The notes: generated by a model from the letters alone, not told the origin. DNA of 64,000 nt from Hydractinia symbiolongicarpus (GCF_029227915.1 NC_079876.1:25701828-25765827), one strand, 5' to 3'; positions 11,131-23,376 are shown, numbered from the stretch's first letter. Translations and numbers: made by a program.

Positions 11131-14100
11131 TCACAGATTTACATCTGGCGCTTCAAACATCAACACAACACCACTAATTATCACAGCGACTGTAAATGTA
11201 ATGAAACAAATTCTATCAAGTATGTTAACCACTTCCGTCCAATCATCTTCAATTTGTTTTGAGTGAGAATCTTCTTTTAAAAAGTTTTTAATGGTTTTGA
11301 GGTATTTCAAAGTAATTTCTTCAAATTGTGAGTCGTACCTGCTTCTCTTCAATATCTTCGGGATAAAACCATTAATCTCCTTTGCTTTCTTCAATTTCTC
11401 TTCAACTATGGCATCATCATCGAATATGCTAAAGGCGTCATTTTCAGCTTCGAAACGCATTTCTTTTGATTCACTATGTTTCTTGTTGCAAAGAACATAC
11501 TTCGAGATTTTTCCCAGTAGTAGATCTTTAACTAATTTTGGCACGGGTACCTTTCGATCAGCAAGGGGAATGACCATGCAATTGACAACCAATGCCAATG
11601 CGATCTCACTTATCATTACCGTGTAAAATCTAAAACGAAGATGATCATTTTATTTTACAACTACTATGCTAGACTAGCGCTAATCAAATCAATGGGCAAT
11701 AAAATGAAGTATATACTACAAACTGTCTAAGACCACTGACAAATTGTCTTACAATTCTAAGTCATAAGTGATATTAACGTCTGCGTGTGCGCTTTGAAGG
11801 TAATTTTGAAATAATGTACCTGTTTCGTCTTAAGCATTGGTATTTAAAATATCCGCCTTTTTAGCATCAGTATAGTCAGTTTCCCATGTTATAAAAATAA
11901 ATCTCACTTAAAAAGTACATCAACTTAACCCATAGACTGACATAAATTGGATTAGAAGATAAACAACGTTAAACTATACCTTATCGGTTACGGTAACCGT
12001 TGTTACTCACCTTACAATAAGTGGTATACTATCTGAGCTGGGTGGAACTGAATCAGACACCATTAACACATACACAGACAAGGAGAGAAAGTTTGTAATA
12101 ATAAGACCAGTTCTTTCACCAGACAATGGTGGTAAAAGAAAAGAGAAGCAGGACAACACAGCAATGAGCACTCCAGGTATTATCAGATTGTAGAAGTAGA
12201 ATTTTACTCTTCGATGCAATCGAACTGTATATGTGACAGTGACATATGGATTTGGACAGCAAGCATATTTTGCCGATACTCTTTTAGCTTCTAAACCTGG
12301 AAAATCAAATCAAAAATGCAAAATAAAATTAAATTTGCAGTAGTTTTTGCAGGAAATTTACTAAGAGGTCGAGCTTGGCGCTTATTTTTAAACATTAGAT
12401 AATAAAATGAATGCTACCATGCATTCAATGGTACTATCGATAATGTGTTCATACGAAACAAAAGCTACGTACCGTCTATTTTGAATTCTCCACTTTTGGA
12501 AAATGAACTGAGATCTCCGGTTGGGTTTTTGTTATATACATCCAATGCAAGACCGTCATACGCCCACGATCCGAACATAAGTGGACAATGTTGCACATCA
12601 AATGGAAAATACGTCATTGTCATTTTGCATTCAGTCCTAAAATGTTATCAAAATAAAAACCACGTTTTAAGGATGCATTGTCTTTTTATACTGAGGCCTT
12701 TTTTATTGGGACGAAAAAGCAAACTTGAAAGCGGCCACCCATGTACCCACGTTCATCCTTTACACATTTAGGGATGAACTGCTTGGTTTTGCACATATCG
12801 GCGTGGTGCAATTGACAAATATGGAGGCGGTTTTTTAGTTATTTCGCCGAATTCAATATGCCTTGAAAAAGTGTGGTGCTAATGGTTTTTATTTAAAGTC
12901 TCAAAAAATAAATTGTTTTAAAAAAGAATGTTAAAAAGCCAAGACGTAATTGCAGTTTTTTCAACTCCTTCGCCTTTCTGCCAAAAAATAAAAAAGCAAA
13001 GGATTCTTGGAACGAGGTTGAGGAAATTGATAAAGACAATGAAAAGAATCACATTATCTAGGCACTCGGCACCTACCTTAGAATCATTGGAATTAACCAC
13101 ACAATATCGCCCGTACTGTAGACATTAACTCTTGTCTTTCCAAAATCATCAAAACCTTGAAATTCTCTCTCAGCACTATGATAAAAAAGCAGCCCATTAT
13201 ATGGCAGAAACATAAAAATAATATCTAAGTAATCTTGAAAACAATAATACCTTGTCGCATTTGGTATTTTGAAACAAAATATAAAGCTAAGCAATATACA
13301 CGTTTTTTTTAAGCAAACGAATTGCAAGGAGGCTGAGATATTTCTTCTGCAAACATAAAATTTGAATATTACAATTAGTGTTTTTTTATTGTCATAAACA
13401 ACTAAGGCTAAAATTAGAGTTGCTAATAAAAAGGTCAGGTTGCTCAAAATGTACATACTTATTGTACAGTGTGATATCCGGCTTCCATATTTTGTCTGGA
13501 CCAATAGAGAAGTAAGAAACGTTTGACCATTCTGCAGGATTCCATCTTAAATACTGATCATTCCAATACTAAGGCGATAAGCAGAAAAAAAGATATATTA
13601 TATTAACTTGCCGCACGCTCTCAGATTTTTTCTTACTTTTTTTGGTGATTACTCCCACTGTTCTTCTCAGGAAGGTTGATATTGTAAGTATCCCTCAACC
13701 CACAACTTTTGTATGAAAAAAGACCATCAATCACCATTTGAGATATAGGGACATATTGTTTAAACAGTAATTTCTACAATCAATGTAGCATTTATAGTAG
13801 TGTTCATTACCTATTCGCCGTAAGCAAATAATTTAGAAATTGTTTTAAGACTGGTCGGTGTTTCTTAAAAAACTTCACGAGTTCGCCCGTCCCTTTTAAA
13901 CAGCATTGCGTGCGTCTCGCTACTTACGGGTATTATAATATATACTAGTCGCTAACTTGTGGAAAAATCCACGGGGCCGCCCGTCTTTTATATATCATGT
14001 TTCCGTAACAGGACGCACCTTTCGCGGACACAAAGGTTAATTTAAATAAGGATTTATTGTTTAAGAAAGTGATAGATAAGGAGAAGATTAAAAGGTTATT

Positions 14101-14628
14101 AAAATTCAAGACTGTAGCTAGTTCTTCTAAGGACATGATACATACATGTCTAATCCAGACACTGGTTGTCATTATCTGCTGTTTTTCGTCCTAAAAAAAG
14201 GAGATAAAAGACTTAAACACAACTTCATGTTAATTTTATGGCTACTGTTTTGTGGTGGTAGTGTGGCGATACTTTTGTTATCACTGGTGCTTTTCCTTAT
14301 TGTTGTTTCTTGTTTTCGCTATTAGTGGGATGTTGTTGTTGTTGTTATCGTTAATTCTGTGTGTTCCTGTTGTTTTTTTGTGTTCCTGTTGTTTTTGTGT
14401 GTCCCTGTTGTTTTTGTGTGTTCCTGTTGTTTTTATTTCTTTGTTGTTGTTGTTTAACTGTAATACGTACCATATCCAGCATCTGCCTCAAGGCAATGTC
14501 AAATGTTAGGTTCACTGGTTTAGTAACACTGGAACTAGGACGTGCATCAGGGTGATAATTAGATAACAGATGGTTCATCAACAAAGTTTCTGGTGATGGA
14601 TTTGGCGGTGACGGAGTAGCAAGGTGTT
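11131..14628 (-). CDS. Nicotinic acetylcholine receptor-like alpha-type subunit (copy B)
   Basis: Cys-loop cation channel subunit, tandem paralog of copy A. Exons on minus: 14628-14471, 14190-14146, 13568-13459, 13175-13077, 12636-12473, 12296-12011, 11629-11131. The five internal exons (45, 110, 99, 164 and 286 bp) match copy A exactly in length and phase. Visible: short Pro-rich N-terminal stretch, loop D (TTSVWIRH), loop A, Cys-loop FPFDVQHC, loop B FGSWAYDG, loop C YACCPNPY with vicinal cysteines, TM1, TM2 (GERTGLIITNFLSLSVYVLM), TM3 (FYTVMISEIALALVVNCMVI), an acidic/basic intracellular loop of roughly 100 residues, TM4 (DRICFITFTVAVIISGVVLM) and a stop shortly after. All aromatic-box landmarks and both TM3 and TM4 are present, so the protein looks functional. 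Only the signal-peptide exon (upstream of 14628) is unidentified. The ligand is inferred from the family. Confidence 0.92.
13851..14030 (-). mobile_element. Two abutting decayed Helitron-like elements
   Basis: The first unit runs about 13851-13944, with CTGG in place of CTAG and ending TATTATAATATAT. The second begins with CTAG at 13945 and carries the ACTTGTGGAAAAATCCACGG hairpin arm, then fades out near 14030 without a clear 5' end. They sit in the intron between exons 14190-14146 and 13568-13459 of receptor copy B. Confidence 0.55.
14330..14455. repeat. GTT-rich minisatellite in receptor copy B intron
   Basis: About four imperfect copies of a unit like GTGTTCCTGTTGTTTTT, flanked on both sides by GTT triplet runs. 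It lies directly downstream (minus strand) of the splice donor of the 14628-14471 exon. Confidence 0.75.
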
Positions 14629-15009
14629 CTAGATAAATAATTAATATGTATACACATCTCTATTAAGTTTTGTTAGTTTCTTCTCGTGTCTTTCTTTTTA
14701 TTTTGGAGTTTGGTTATCCAACATTTTTTATTTCCTAGATTCATGGATAGTTTACGGTCTATATTTCAAGATATTACGGTTGTCATAATGTTGAGGAGGG
14801 AGGGCAAAGATATAGGGATGGAGGGAGGAACAGAATTAGGATGATAGGGGGCGATGGAAAAGAAGGGAAAGAGAGAGTGAGTGGATTAAATAATTTGACT
14901 GTGTAACACCGATCTTGTGGGAAATAAAAATATTTTGATTCAATATTTTATTCATACGGTTCGAAGAACGTTCCCAGTGCTCGCGTTTTCAGAGATTAAC
15001 GATCATAAT

Positions 15010-15475
15010 GGTGGATTTGCACTAAAAAGCAAAAAGAAACCGAACGGAACAAGAAAAATACTTAAATTTGATTATCCGCATGAAAAGTTGAATGATTTTA
15101 ACTTTTAATTTGGATAGGAACAGAAAATTTTATCCACAAATTAGATTCCAGAAATCCGTTTTGATCCGTTCCAATTCATTTTAAGTGGAAATCCACCTTA
15201 AATAATGTATTATTTGACTTCAAATTACACATATGGTGACGTTGAAATGACAGCAAAACGAATCCGAACGGAACAAGAAAAATACTTAAATTTGATTATC
15301 CGCATGAAAAGTTGAATGATTTCAACTTTTAATTTGGATCGGAACGGAAAATTTTATCAACAAATTAGATTCCAGAAATCCGTTTTGACCCGTTCCAATT
15401 CGTTTTAAGTGGAAATCCACCTTAAGTAATGTATTATTTGACTTCAAATATGCACATATGGGGACGTTGAAATGA
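15010..15475 (+). mobile_element. MITE with GGTGGATTTCCACT ends, tandemly duplicated with its flank
   Basis: The first copy spans 15010-15197: GGTGGATTTGCACT at the left and AAGTGGAAATCCACC at the right form the inverted ends. A 224-bp offset duplication repeats the element from its AACGGAACAAGAAAAATAC segment through the right end (to 15421) plus about 55 bases of flank (to 15475). The duplicate lacks the left terminus, so it arose by tandem duplication and not by a second insertion. An inverted relative lies at 27654-27899. No coding capacity was seen. Confidence 0.7.
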
Positions 15476-16023
15476 CGTTCTTTGTACAGTTTTTAGTTTG
15501 TATGTCACCACGAACTTCTTATCTGTCTATAAGCAATGTCTATAAAACAGAGCTTATACATAGTAGGATTTTTTAGTTCTTCTAAATAAATATCGCAGAA
15601 AACTAGTCGTAAAGCCGTAAAAAAATCTTCGCCTGTCAACCAATCTTCCACTCTATGGGGGACCCGGACTGAAGCTGTGCGCAGCCATTTTTGAATACGC
15701 AAAATACGACTCTTATTTTGGAGACAACGATTGTATTTAAATGAATTACTTTTAAATAAGGGACAGTTAAAAAAAAAGTTCTTTGCTTGTAATTTAGTAT
15801 TCATATACATTTATGTATTCAGTATAAAATATCTAGAGTTAGCATTTGCGTAACAACAGAATATTAAATCATGTTTTTAAAAAAAAAACAAATAATATTG
15901 ATATCTAAGAAGATGAATAAAATCTACAGACTGTTTTTGTATACAAACCGTACAATAATTCCATAACTTGCAAATTCGCCATTTTTTATTACCCGTAAGC
16001 CCCATAGTAATGTATTATAAGTA

Positions 16024-16541
16024 CAGTCGACAATCGATATCTCGAACTCTTAGGCGACCGACAAAAAATTTCGAGATATCGAAAGTTCGAGATAAGGGAT
16101 AGGCGAGATATCGAGCGTCAAAAGGCTTTAAAGTACGAGATAGCGAAATACCCGTACGTGTTTACGAAAGTTTACGCTCTTAATTAGATGGTTAAAACCG
16201 AAAAACAGAAGGAACAGAAAAAATACAGAATAAATGAATAATAGTTTGTTTTTGTTACTAAAAGAAAAAGTTTTTCCTTGGTTTTTAACCAAGTGGAAAT
16301 GGTGTTTTGGGCTCTTTATACTTATTTGCAACAGCTTTATTCGTCGACTCTGTCTGAATTCTTTTACAGCACTTCTCAGCTAACATTTTTACCACAAGCT
16401 TTGGCTTGGTAGCCATTATTGAAATGAGGACGGTTTTCAAATTTTTCCTACAAGAGATTGCAATGATTGAAGAGACCGGAAAATAGTTTGAGACAGCGAA
16501 ATTTCGAGATAACGGGTATTCGAGATATCTAACGTTGACTG
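16024..16541. mobile_element. pogo/Tigger-like non-autonomous element with TA target duplication
   Basis: The left end CAGTCGACAATCGATATCTC and the right end, read on minus CAGTCAACGTTAGATATCTC, form imperfect terminal inverted repeats. They are immediately flanked by TA (16022-16023 and 16542-16543). CAGTC-type ends with TA duplication are typical of the pogo branch of Tc1/mariner. Subterminal TTCGAGATATCG-like motifs repeat inside. At 518 bp, with no transposase frame, it is non-autonomous. Confidence 0.8.
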
Positions 16542-16617
16542 TAATACTACCCGGTAGCTCATAAAAAAATCAAAGGTAGCCTTCTCATAGAGGTCTGTTT
16601 TAGAGGTAAAATACCAC

Positions 16618-16689
16618 CTTAAATACTACGTCTCCTCTAATTGTAGACCACTTTAAATACTACGTCTCCTCTAATTGTAGACCACTTTG
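16618..16689. repeat. 34-bp direct duplication
   Basis: The segment starting TTAAATACTACGTCTCCTCT and ending GTAGACCACT occurs twice in a row with a 34-bp offset (16619 and 16653). No gene context. Confidence 0.75.
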
Positions 16690-19102
16690 GTTGATTAGGC
16701 CAAACACTTAGCAGGTCCGTATTATACTAGAAACAGCATATTTTAAGCCGTTGGTTTGCAGCGTCATTGACTTAAAAGTAGGGGCAGGAGTGAAAGAGCT
16801 ATCCTGCCTACAGTACAAAAGTATTTTTCAATTGTTAATTCAAAGTAATGGAAATGCTCTTTAAGTTTCTTTATTTCATTTGGCTTAATTCTCATAACTT
16901 CTCATAACTCATAGCAACAAGTCCTATTTCTCGCTTTCTTTTTTCCTTTAACATTTGCGTTTGACTTGTGTATCTTCGTGGACCTTTAAAGAGTAAAACA
17001 GAAGTCTAGACAATTTGCAACCATAAAAGTCATAACGCAAAGAATTTCAGGTACTAATTGGACAGCCTTAAGTCACTTATTTCCAACATTTCCATGATTA
17101 CACCTTAACTCTCCACCTTTGCGCAGTCTGAGTAAAATTAAAAACCACTTCTTAATTTTTGTGGGTTGGCTACTTTTAAAAGGTAAATTAACTTTTTTTA
17201 GAATAAGGGATGTAAAGATGAACACACAGAGTGGTTCGCAAAAGGTTTCATGGCACTGAGTTATAAAGACTTCTTAAATGATAGAAGGGTTTTATTATTG
17301 TGAATGCATCGGGGTCACATATTTTACGAGAATTTATTTTCCAAATACGCCTTTTTCGTAACAAGCAATTGTTAAATAAAAAAAAAGCTTTGGAACAAAA
17401 ATTGCTTTTTAAAGATGGCGATTTGTACCTTAAAAGTACCAACTACTTAACATTCATCCTTATGTTGTTATTTTTATCGGAATTAATTTTTAAACAATTT
17501 ATTTTCGCAAATCGAACAAAAACGTTGAAATTTAATTTCGCGAGTAAGCCTTCAACTCGCGAAACTCATAGAAATTTATTCTTGCAAAAATATCTGACAA
17601 TAGAATATATACACATAATATAATAATATAATATATAATATATACACATAATATCCGCGAATGACACAAGTTTGAACTGATTTTTAAAATTCTAGATTAT
17701 AGACAGGGTTTCTGACTTAATACTGGCTAGAAGCTTCTTAAGTCATCGAAATCCAATTTTTTGAATCTAAATCAAAGCTAGTAAAATTTGCGGAATAAAG
17801 GGTAACCGCCAGAAATAGTGTCAAGTTTGAACTGTCAATTCATAATTAGGTTATCGTTTGTTTGATTGGTTAAAATAAAGTCGGTACTTTTTTTTATCTA
17901 TTTTTAAGTGCGAAATAGAAAGAAACTTTTTTAATAATTAAAATTGCACTTGAATCTTGAATTGCTAAAAAAGTTTGAATTTTTAATGTTAAACTCTGTT
18001 CAAAAAGTAGTAATTTATTTGCTTATTTTTTAATGTATTTTTTTAAGGAAAGTGAGATTCTCATTCCAATAAAGAAATTCGGTATCTAGGTATAAATTTT
18101 ACTAACAATTGATCGATAATTGACGAATCATATCGCCTTATTCAAATCATTACAGAAACAAGTTTTTAGAATCGGTTAAGGAAGCATCAATCAGATCGCA
18201 TAATTAGCAACAAAACTGAACATTTCTCTGTGTACGATACTACCATATATTCTAATTAGAATGTAATACAAAAGAGCAAAATTTAAAAAGAAAAATAGAA
18301 ATAGGATTATTTTTATTCTGAAATATTAAAGAAGGGTTTTCTTACTTAGTTTAAAATTAAAAGCGCTTGAAAAACTAGGCACTCTCAACATTAATTTTTG
18401 TCCCAATTAATAGACAACCATGTTGTTTCCACTGTGTTGAGTTTAGATAGTGATTGTACAGTGAGTGGTTGTGGTTGTGGTTGTCCGACAAATGTTTTGG
18501 AAATGAGAAAACGATTACTTTTGTTCATCGCATCTTTAAACATGTTTCAACAATTATCTACGTGTAAATAACGGATATTCTGTATTTATATGATAGCTTG
18601 AAAATACAAATACAGTTTCTAGAGAAATTGTTTTATTTTAAAAAATAACCCTTCAAAGATTCAAAAGGATTGAAAAACTTGGATTTCTTAAAAGTTTTGA
18701 CCTGTCAAAATCTTACGTTCTTGGTCGTGATCTTATACAAAATCGCCCCGCTGTAATGACGTCAAGACTTAACGTCATTTCGATCACCTATACTACTCAC
18801 ACTGTCTTGTCAATTTATAAACAATTCTTACCTTTAATAAAAATAATTAAACACAATTGTACAAAAGTTAACATTTTCACTTTTTGTCTGAACAAAGTTT
18901 CGCAAATTAAAATTGTGACATTAAGATCATAACTATCGACATATTTAAAAAACTTTTATGTAAACCTTTGAATAATTAAGTCAAACTAACCGTGAATTTA
19001 AATTCAATTGGTGAGTTACAGCTATGAATAGGTAAAACATAACACATTCAAACTATTAACCAATAAACTGCGCATGCGCATAGAAGATTCCATTTGTTCG
19101 CA
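16690..19102. other. Intergenic stretch downstream of the first GPCR
   Basis: AT-rich, no supportable exon on either strand. There is an AT-rich simple stretch around 17618-17655 and a short GTGGTT run near 18463. The 3' UTR of the GPCR gene ending at 19103 must extend into it. Confidence 0.5.
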
Positions 19103-20590
19103 TTAAAGCGTACTTTCTTTGCTTTGGTCAAGAATAAAATTTAATTGGTTACTTTCTAGAACTGTGATATTTTTTAATGTGTCTATTTCGTCTTCCGTGA
19201 TATCTGAAGAATTATCCTCCTCAATATCTATGGTGAGTGGTGTATTTTCAGCCGTTGTTATGACGATAGCAGGTGCTGCGTTGTTTATTTCTGTACTAAT
19301 TGGGGAATTGTTGTCTTTATGTAAGAACGCAGTGAAAGTTTTTCGCCAGTTTCTTTTTTTCTTGATTTTGATGAGTTTTTGCTGTCTTTGAAATTCATCC
19401 AGATCCAAGAACGCTAACGTGTCGAGTCTTTGTGAGCGAAGCTTTTGTTTCTCTTCTTCGCTGATGTCTGTTTCGTTAATACTTTCTGCGACTTGCTGGT
19501 AAGCAAAGTAAGGCACAGGCATCAAATATTCTTGCTGTACTGTTTTCTGAACGATCGTTTTCCTATAGAAGTTTGGAGTTGTACCTATATCAGTAGAAAC
19601 AGTATCTGCTATTGCATATTCCGTACTACCTACAGCTCTTTTGGAGATACAACTACTTGTGGTTAGAAAAGCGTACTTCATTAATCTCTTAAAAGCGAGT
19701 TTGTAATCGTTTCGTGTTGTGCCGTAGATGAACGGATTAACTGAAGCTTGAAGAGACACTACGAAATTAGAAAACACATAAACGTACGGACCTGCTGGTC
19801 TCAGTTGAAGATCATAATACACCGAAAGGTAAAAGTTGATATGTTGCATGCCAGTGCAGATGGAGTATGTTACCAATAGCATGACAACCATCCGAATCAT
19901 GCTCGCGTGCAGTTGTCTAATAGACTCACCTCTTTGTGCAACACCCCAAGCCATGTATATATGGACAGCTGCAATAAAGATAAGCGGAATGATGTACTGA
20001 ATACTCATAATGAATGACCAATATGCCAATTCTGCTTTTGTGCTTGGCCATACCTCGACACAGAATGAGACGTCATCGTCAGCATAAAGGTCAGCATAGT
20101 ATATGACCGGAAATGCTGTGGAAGAGGACAATATCCAAATGAATGGTATAGTAAATTTAGCATACCGCTGAGAGTTTGCACGCCATTTAAAGGGATCTTT
20201 GAATCCCCTGTATCTGTCAATGCTTATGGCAATTAGGGTGAATATTGATGCTGATAAACACAAAGGAATGATACAACTAGTAACCAAACACAGATTCTTT
20301 CCCATGTTCCATAATAATTGATCAAACACGACTTTCATTTGAGTCGGTATGTAAAAAATCAAAATAATACTATCCGCTACAGCTAAATTAAAGGTGTAAA
20401 AATGAATCGAGCGACGCATTGATTTGTTGATTACAACAACCATAAGCGTCAACAGATTGCCAATGATGCCGAAAGCGAGCAACAGGGCATACAGAAAGAG
20501 TACGGATATAATAAATGACGGGCTGAAGAACTCGTGTGCGGAACCATGAGTGTAATTACTTGTCTTGTTTGGCGAATTCATCATTCCCAT
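19103..20590 (-). CDS. Class A GPCR, neuropeptide-receptor type (copy 1)
   Basis: Seven-transmembrane receptor of 495 residues in one exon, expected at the plasma membrane coupling to heterotrimeric G proteins. I place the start at the first in-frame ATG (20590). The short extracellular N-terminus has NKT and NYT glycosylation sites. Landmarks in order: GNLLTLMVV in TM1, FNLAVADS in TM2, a TM3 cysteine (KNLCLV), DRYRG at the end of TM3, an ECL2 cysteine in FCVEVWPS (the C-x-E-x-WP pattern common in peptide receptors), and NPFIYG closing TM7. TM6 has SICTGMQH where CWxP is usual. A tail of about 160 residues follows and ends SKESTL, a class I PDZ ligand pattern. The closest paralog is the gene at 24761-26131. 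The ligand cannot be assigned. Class confidence is high; a peptide ligand is inference. Confidence 0.9.
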   Translation of the reverse strand: MGMMNSPNKTSNYTHGSAHEFFSPSFIISVLFLYALLLAFGIIGNLLTLMVVVINKSMRRSIHFYTFNLAVADSIILIFYIPTQMKVVFDQLLWNMGKNLCLVTSCIIPLCLSASIFTLIAISIDRYRGFKDPFKWRANSQRYAKFTIPFIWILSSSTAFPVIYYADLYADDDVSFCVEVWPSTKAELAYWSFIMSIQYIIPLIFIAAVHIYMAWGVAQRGESIRQLHASMIRMVVMLLVTYSICTGMQHINFYLSVYYDLQLRPAGPYVYVFSNFVVSLQASVNPFIYGTTRNDYKLAFKRLMKYAFLTTSSCISKRAVGSTEYAIADTVSTDIGTTPNFYRKTIVQKTVQQEYLMPVPYFAYQQVAESINETDISEEEKQKLRSQRLDTLAFLDLDEFQRQQKLIKIKKKRNWRKTFTAFLHKDNNSPISTEINNAAPAIVITTAENTPLTIDIEEDNSSDITEDEIDTLKNITVLESNQLNFILDQSKESTL

Positions 20591-21033
20591 CAGCAAATGT
20601 CTATCTGGTTATTATCTAAAGAATAAAAAATATGTGGTAATCAGTTTTAATTTGTTTTCAGGTAACTGCCGCATTTTTTCTAAATTTCAGCTATGAGATA
20701 CATATTTATTGTCATGCATCTTTTCTTCCCATTTGCCTGCTTATCCTTAGTGTTGGATAAACTAACTTATATACTATTAAGGGTGGCAAAACCAAACAAC
20801 CGCCTAAAAATTAATGTTGTATCAAGGAGAAAGCATGAAGACGTTTCAAACCTGCGAAGTAAATAAAAAAAATTTTAAAATCGCCCTTCTTTGCACTAAC
20901 CTCTAACATCGGGCGTGCTGTTTTCCCTTAATGCAACCATTTTATGTCGTTAAATCTACCCTGGTCCTTTCCACTTTAAATTGTAGCGTTAAAGGAATTC
21001 TTTCATTGATGATGATTTTTTATAGGCTATACA
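20591..21033. other. 5' flank of GPCR copy 1
   Basis: Holds the 5' UTR of the minus-strand GPCR gene. A TTTAG acceptor-like site about 30 bases before the ATG (minus strand) could mark a 5' UTR intron or a trans-splice acceptor. No other feature is seen. Confidence 0.35.
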
Positions 21034-21664
21034 GGATAAAAAGTTGTTAATCAAATTTTTTGGAATTTTTATTTCGTCATTTGGATATCCAGCTTTAAAC
21101 ATTTCAATCTAAACATCTTTATTGATGATGTGATGATGTAATAAGTACATCAATACTTGACATATTTTGAAAACTTACATAATAACAAAACTTTTAAGCG
21201 GTGTTGACTTACCGTAATGATCCGAACACACGCCCTGGGCGCTTATTAAATTTTTGGATTTTTTGCATGGGCGCTTAATCAAGGGGGGGGGGCGCTTAAA
21301 TATAAAATATAAGTAAAAATAAGCCCCCAGTTTCTCAAGGTAGTTTTCGATTGGGCGCTCCCTTTTTTCTGGTGGGCGCTTATTCGAGGGGGCGCTTAAT
21401 AAGTGCTGGGCGCTTACTGAACTTTGAGGAAATTACCTGGGCACTTACTCGAGGGTGGCGCTTAATAACACCTTGATATTTATAAAGTTTAAGATTGATC
21501 TCATCTTTAATTACAGGTAAAAATGAAATATCAGCATTTTTTTAAACTTTCTTGTAATATTATAAGTTCTCAGATTTTAAATATTTAAAATTTTAAATAA
21601 CTTGAGAACGAAAAAAATATTTTTAAAAAATTCCAAAGGACTTGATAAACAACTTTTTATTCTC
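21034..21664. mobile_element. Inverted-repeat element enclosing a GGGCGCTTA-rich module
   Basis: The left arm at 21034-21070 (GGATAAAAAGTTGTTAATCA onward) is matched in reverse complement by the right arm at about 21624-21664. Between them, 21212-21475 contains about eight copies of a GGGCGCTTA-like motif in a GC-rich island beginning with TTACCGTAATGATCCGAACA. This looks like one transposon nested in another. The TACCGTAAT start recalls the ends of the 4757-5085 element. No coding capacity. Confidence 0.6.
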
Positions 21665-22730
21665 CACAACATAGAAAAATATCAAAAGTCGTAAAAATTA
21701 GCGTCATGAACGAGAAAATGTTAGCCGAATCATTGAAGCGGAAAAATTAACGTTGTCGTAAAAATAGCCAACAACATACACTCTATTGTAAACGTTGTCG
21801 ATTGTACAACTATATAAAGAACTGTAAATCCTGAACTAAAATGCAGCTTGTTGTAACTAAGGGAGTGATATCTCTCTACACAAATTTACGTTCAGAGAAA
21901 ACATGTGTTGAACTGAAATGTTTTCTTGAATAAGACTTTGATTAACATACTGTTTGCAGAATATAAAACCCAAATGCTTTTTTCTTGATGCTTCATGCAT
22001 ATAGTAAAATTAAATTTAAATTTCCATCCCAGCTTTTCATGCCACCATTTGTAAATTTATCTGTAGTATCATTTATCAATACTCTATATTAACTCTTAAA
22101 CGATTAGATTGTTCCTACAAAACACATAACACGGAAATTTTTTTACAGTTAAATAAAACCTAATCGAGGTGACGATATTAGGTCAGAGATATAATTATTC
22201 AAAACACTTCTATCGTATTGCGCAAAGCTTTTCATTCAATTTACAGCACATTTAGTTTAAATAGGTTCAAAGTGATAAAAATCGATTTATGAATTATCAA
22301 AGGACAATAAATTTAAATGTTTTTGATATCTCAACTTAAGAAAATGCTTCGTGAAAAATAGAATATAAAAATAAATGATTTAAGTATGTTATAAATATTG
22401 GTTTTGAATGATTGAATATTTGAAAATAATAGGGGGTATTCCAACAATTTTTCGCCATTTCTAGAGAGTCAAGGTTTCTGAAAAAATTTACTTCTTAACT
22501 TTTAACTTATTTTTATGGTACTAAATTTCGTGTGTACATATTTTCACGAGTCGAAACAAATTACATTTTGCGGGTAGCTATAAAATTTACGAATGAAAAA
22601 TTATTCGCGGGTAATAATTTTCACGAATAGGAAAAATGTTATCAAGTATCTATATCATGATATTCGCCGTCTGTTTGAGCGCGAATTTTTTAACCGGGTG
22701 TTTTGTTATCAAAAACGTCATTATAATAGC

Positions 22731-22873
22731 ACCTATAATTGTAGCAATACCCCCCGTCCAAGTAATTTTCATCACCTTATGCTAACGGACGGGCAAAGAT
22801 GCACGAAATAGTGATGCAAGACATATGAACGATGGGCGTCCTTCCTTTAAATTTTCCACAGGATAACAACTTG
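22731..22873 (+). mobile_element. Decayed Helitron-like element
   Basis: Similar in order to the family at 40548-41322 on the opposite strand: a CCTATAATTGTAGCAATA start, GGACGGGC, then TTTTCCACAGGATAACAACTTG at the end, with CTAG decayed to CTTG. The stem is no longer perfect. Boundaries are approximate. Confidence 0.4.
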
Positions 22874-23376
22874 TCTTATATTTAATTGAGTAGGTAACAT
22901 AACTAGTCCATATGACTTAAAAAGAAAGCTCTTTCCTCGTGTGAATGAATTCAGGTATTTATTAGACTTCAAGGTAATGAAATCTAGTATATGATATATC
23001 ACATATTTCGCGCGTACTTAATTTCAGAAATTTGTCCAATTTGTCCGCGAGAAAATGCGAAAATTAATACCCGCAAAAGTTAATCCCATAAAGGTAGTGA
23101 TAAGCTCTCTATCTCCTTTTTTCAAGATTTGAAAGCTCTATTTCGCGATTGTGACCATAATGATAAAAAGAATTCAAATAACCCATATATCAAAATACTA
23201 TCAAAAGTGAAATCCACACTACGAAAAAGTTTCCATATTTTTGAACTTTAACAGATAACTCAAGTGTTTTGCTACATCGTGACATGTTTTAAGCAGAATC
23301 GTAAAAGCGGAAAGAAGTAGTCTTTGCAAAATATCAAGGGATTCGCGCATTGGAAATTATATTTTTATATGTTGGT

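Noticed and set aside
11291-11626. Plus-strand 111-codon frame
   Set aside because: It is the antisense shadow of the TM3-TM4 exon of receptor copy B, whose minus-strand translation has clear family motifs.
15505-15810. 101-codon minus-strand frame as first exon of receptor copy B
   Set aside because: It has no signal peptide, no fitting splice donor that I could justify and no similarity to receptor N-termini.
16128-16331. Minus-strand frame inside the pogo-like element as a transposase
   Set aside because: At 67 codons it is low-complexity Lys/Phe/Leu-rich, with no DDE or CENP-B-type motif.
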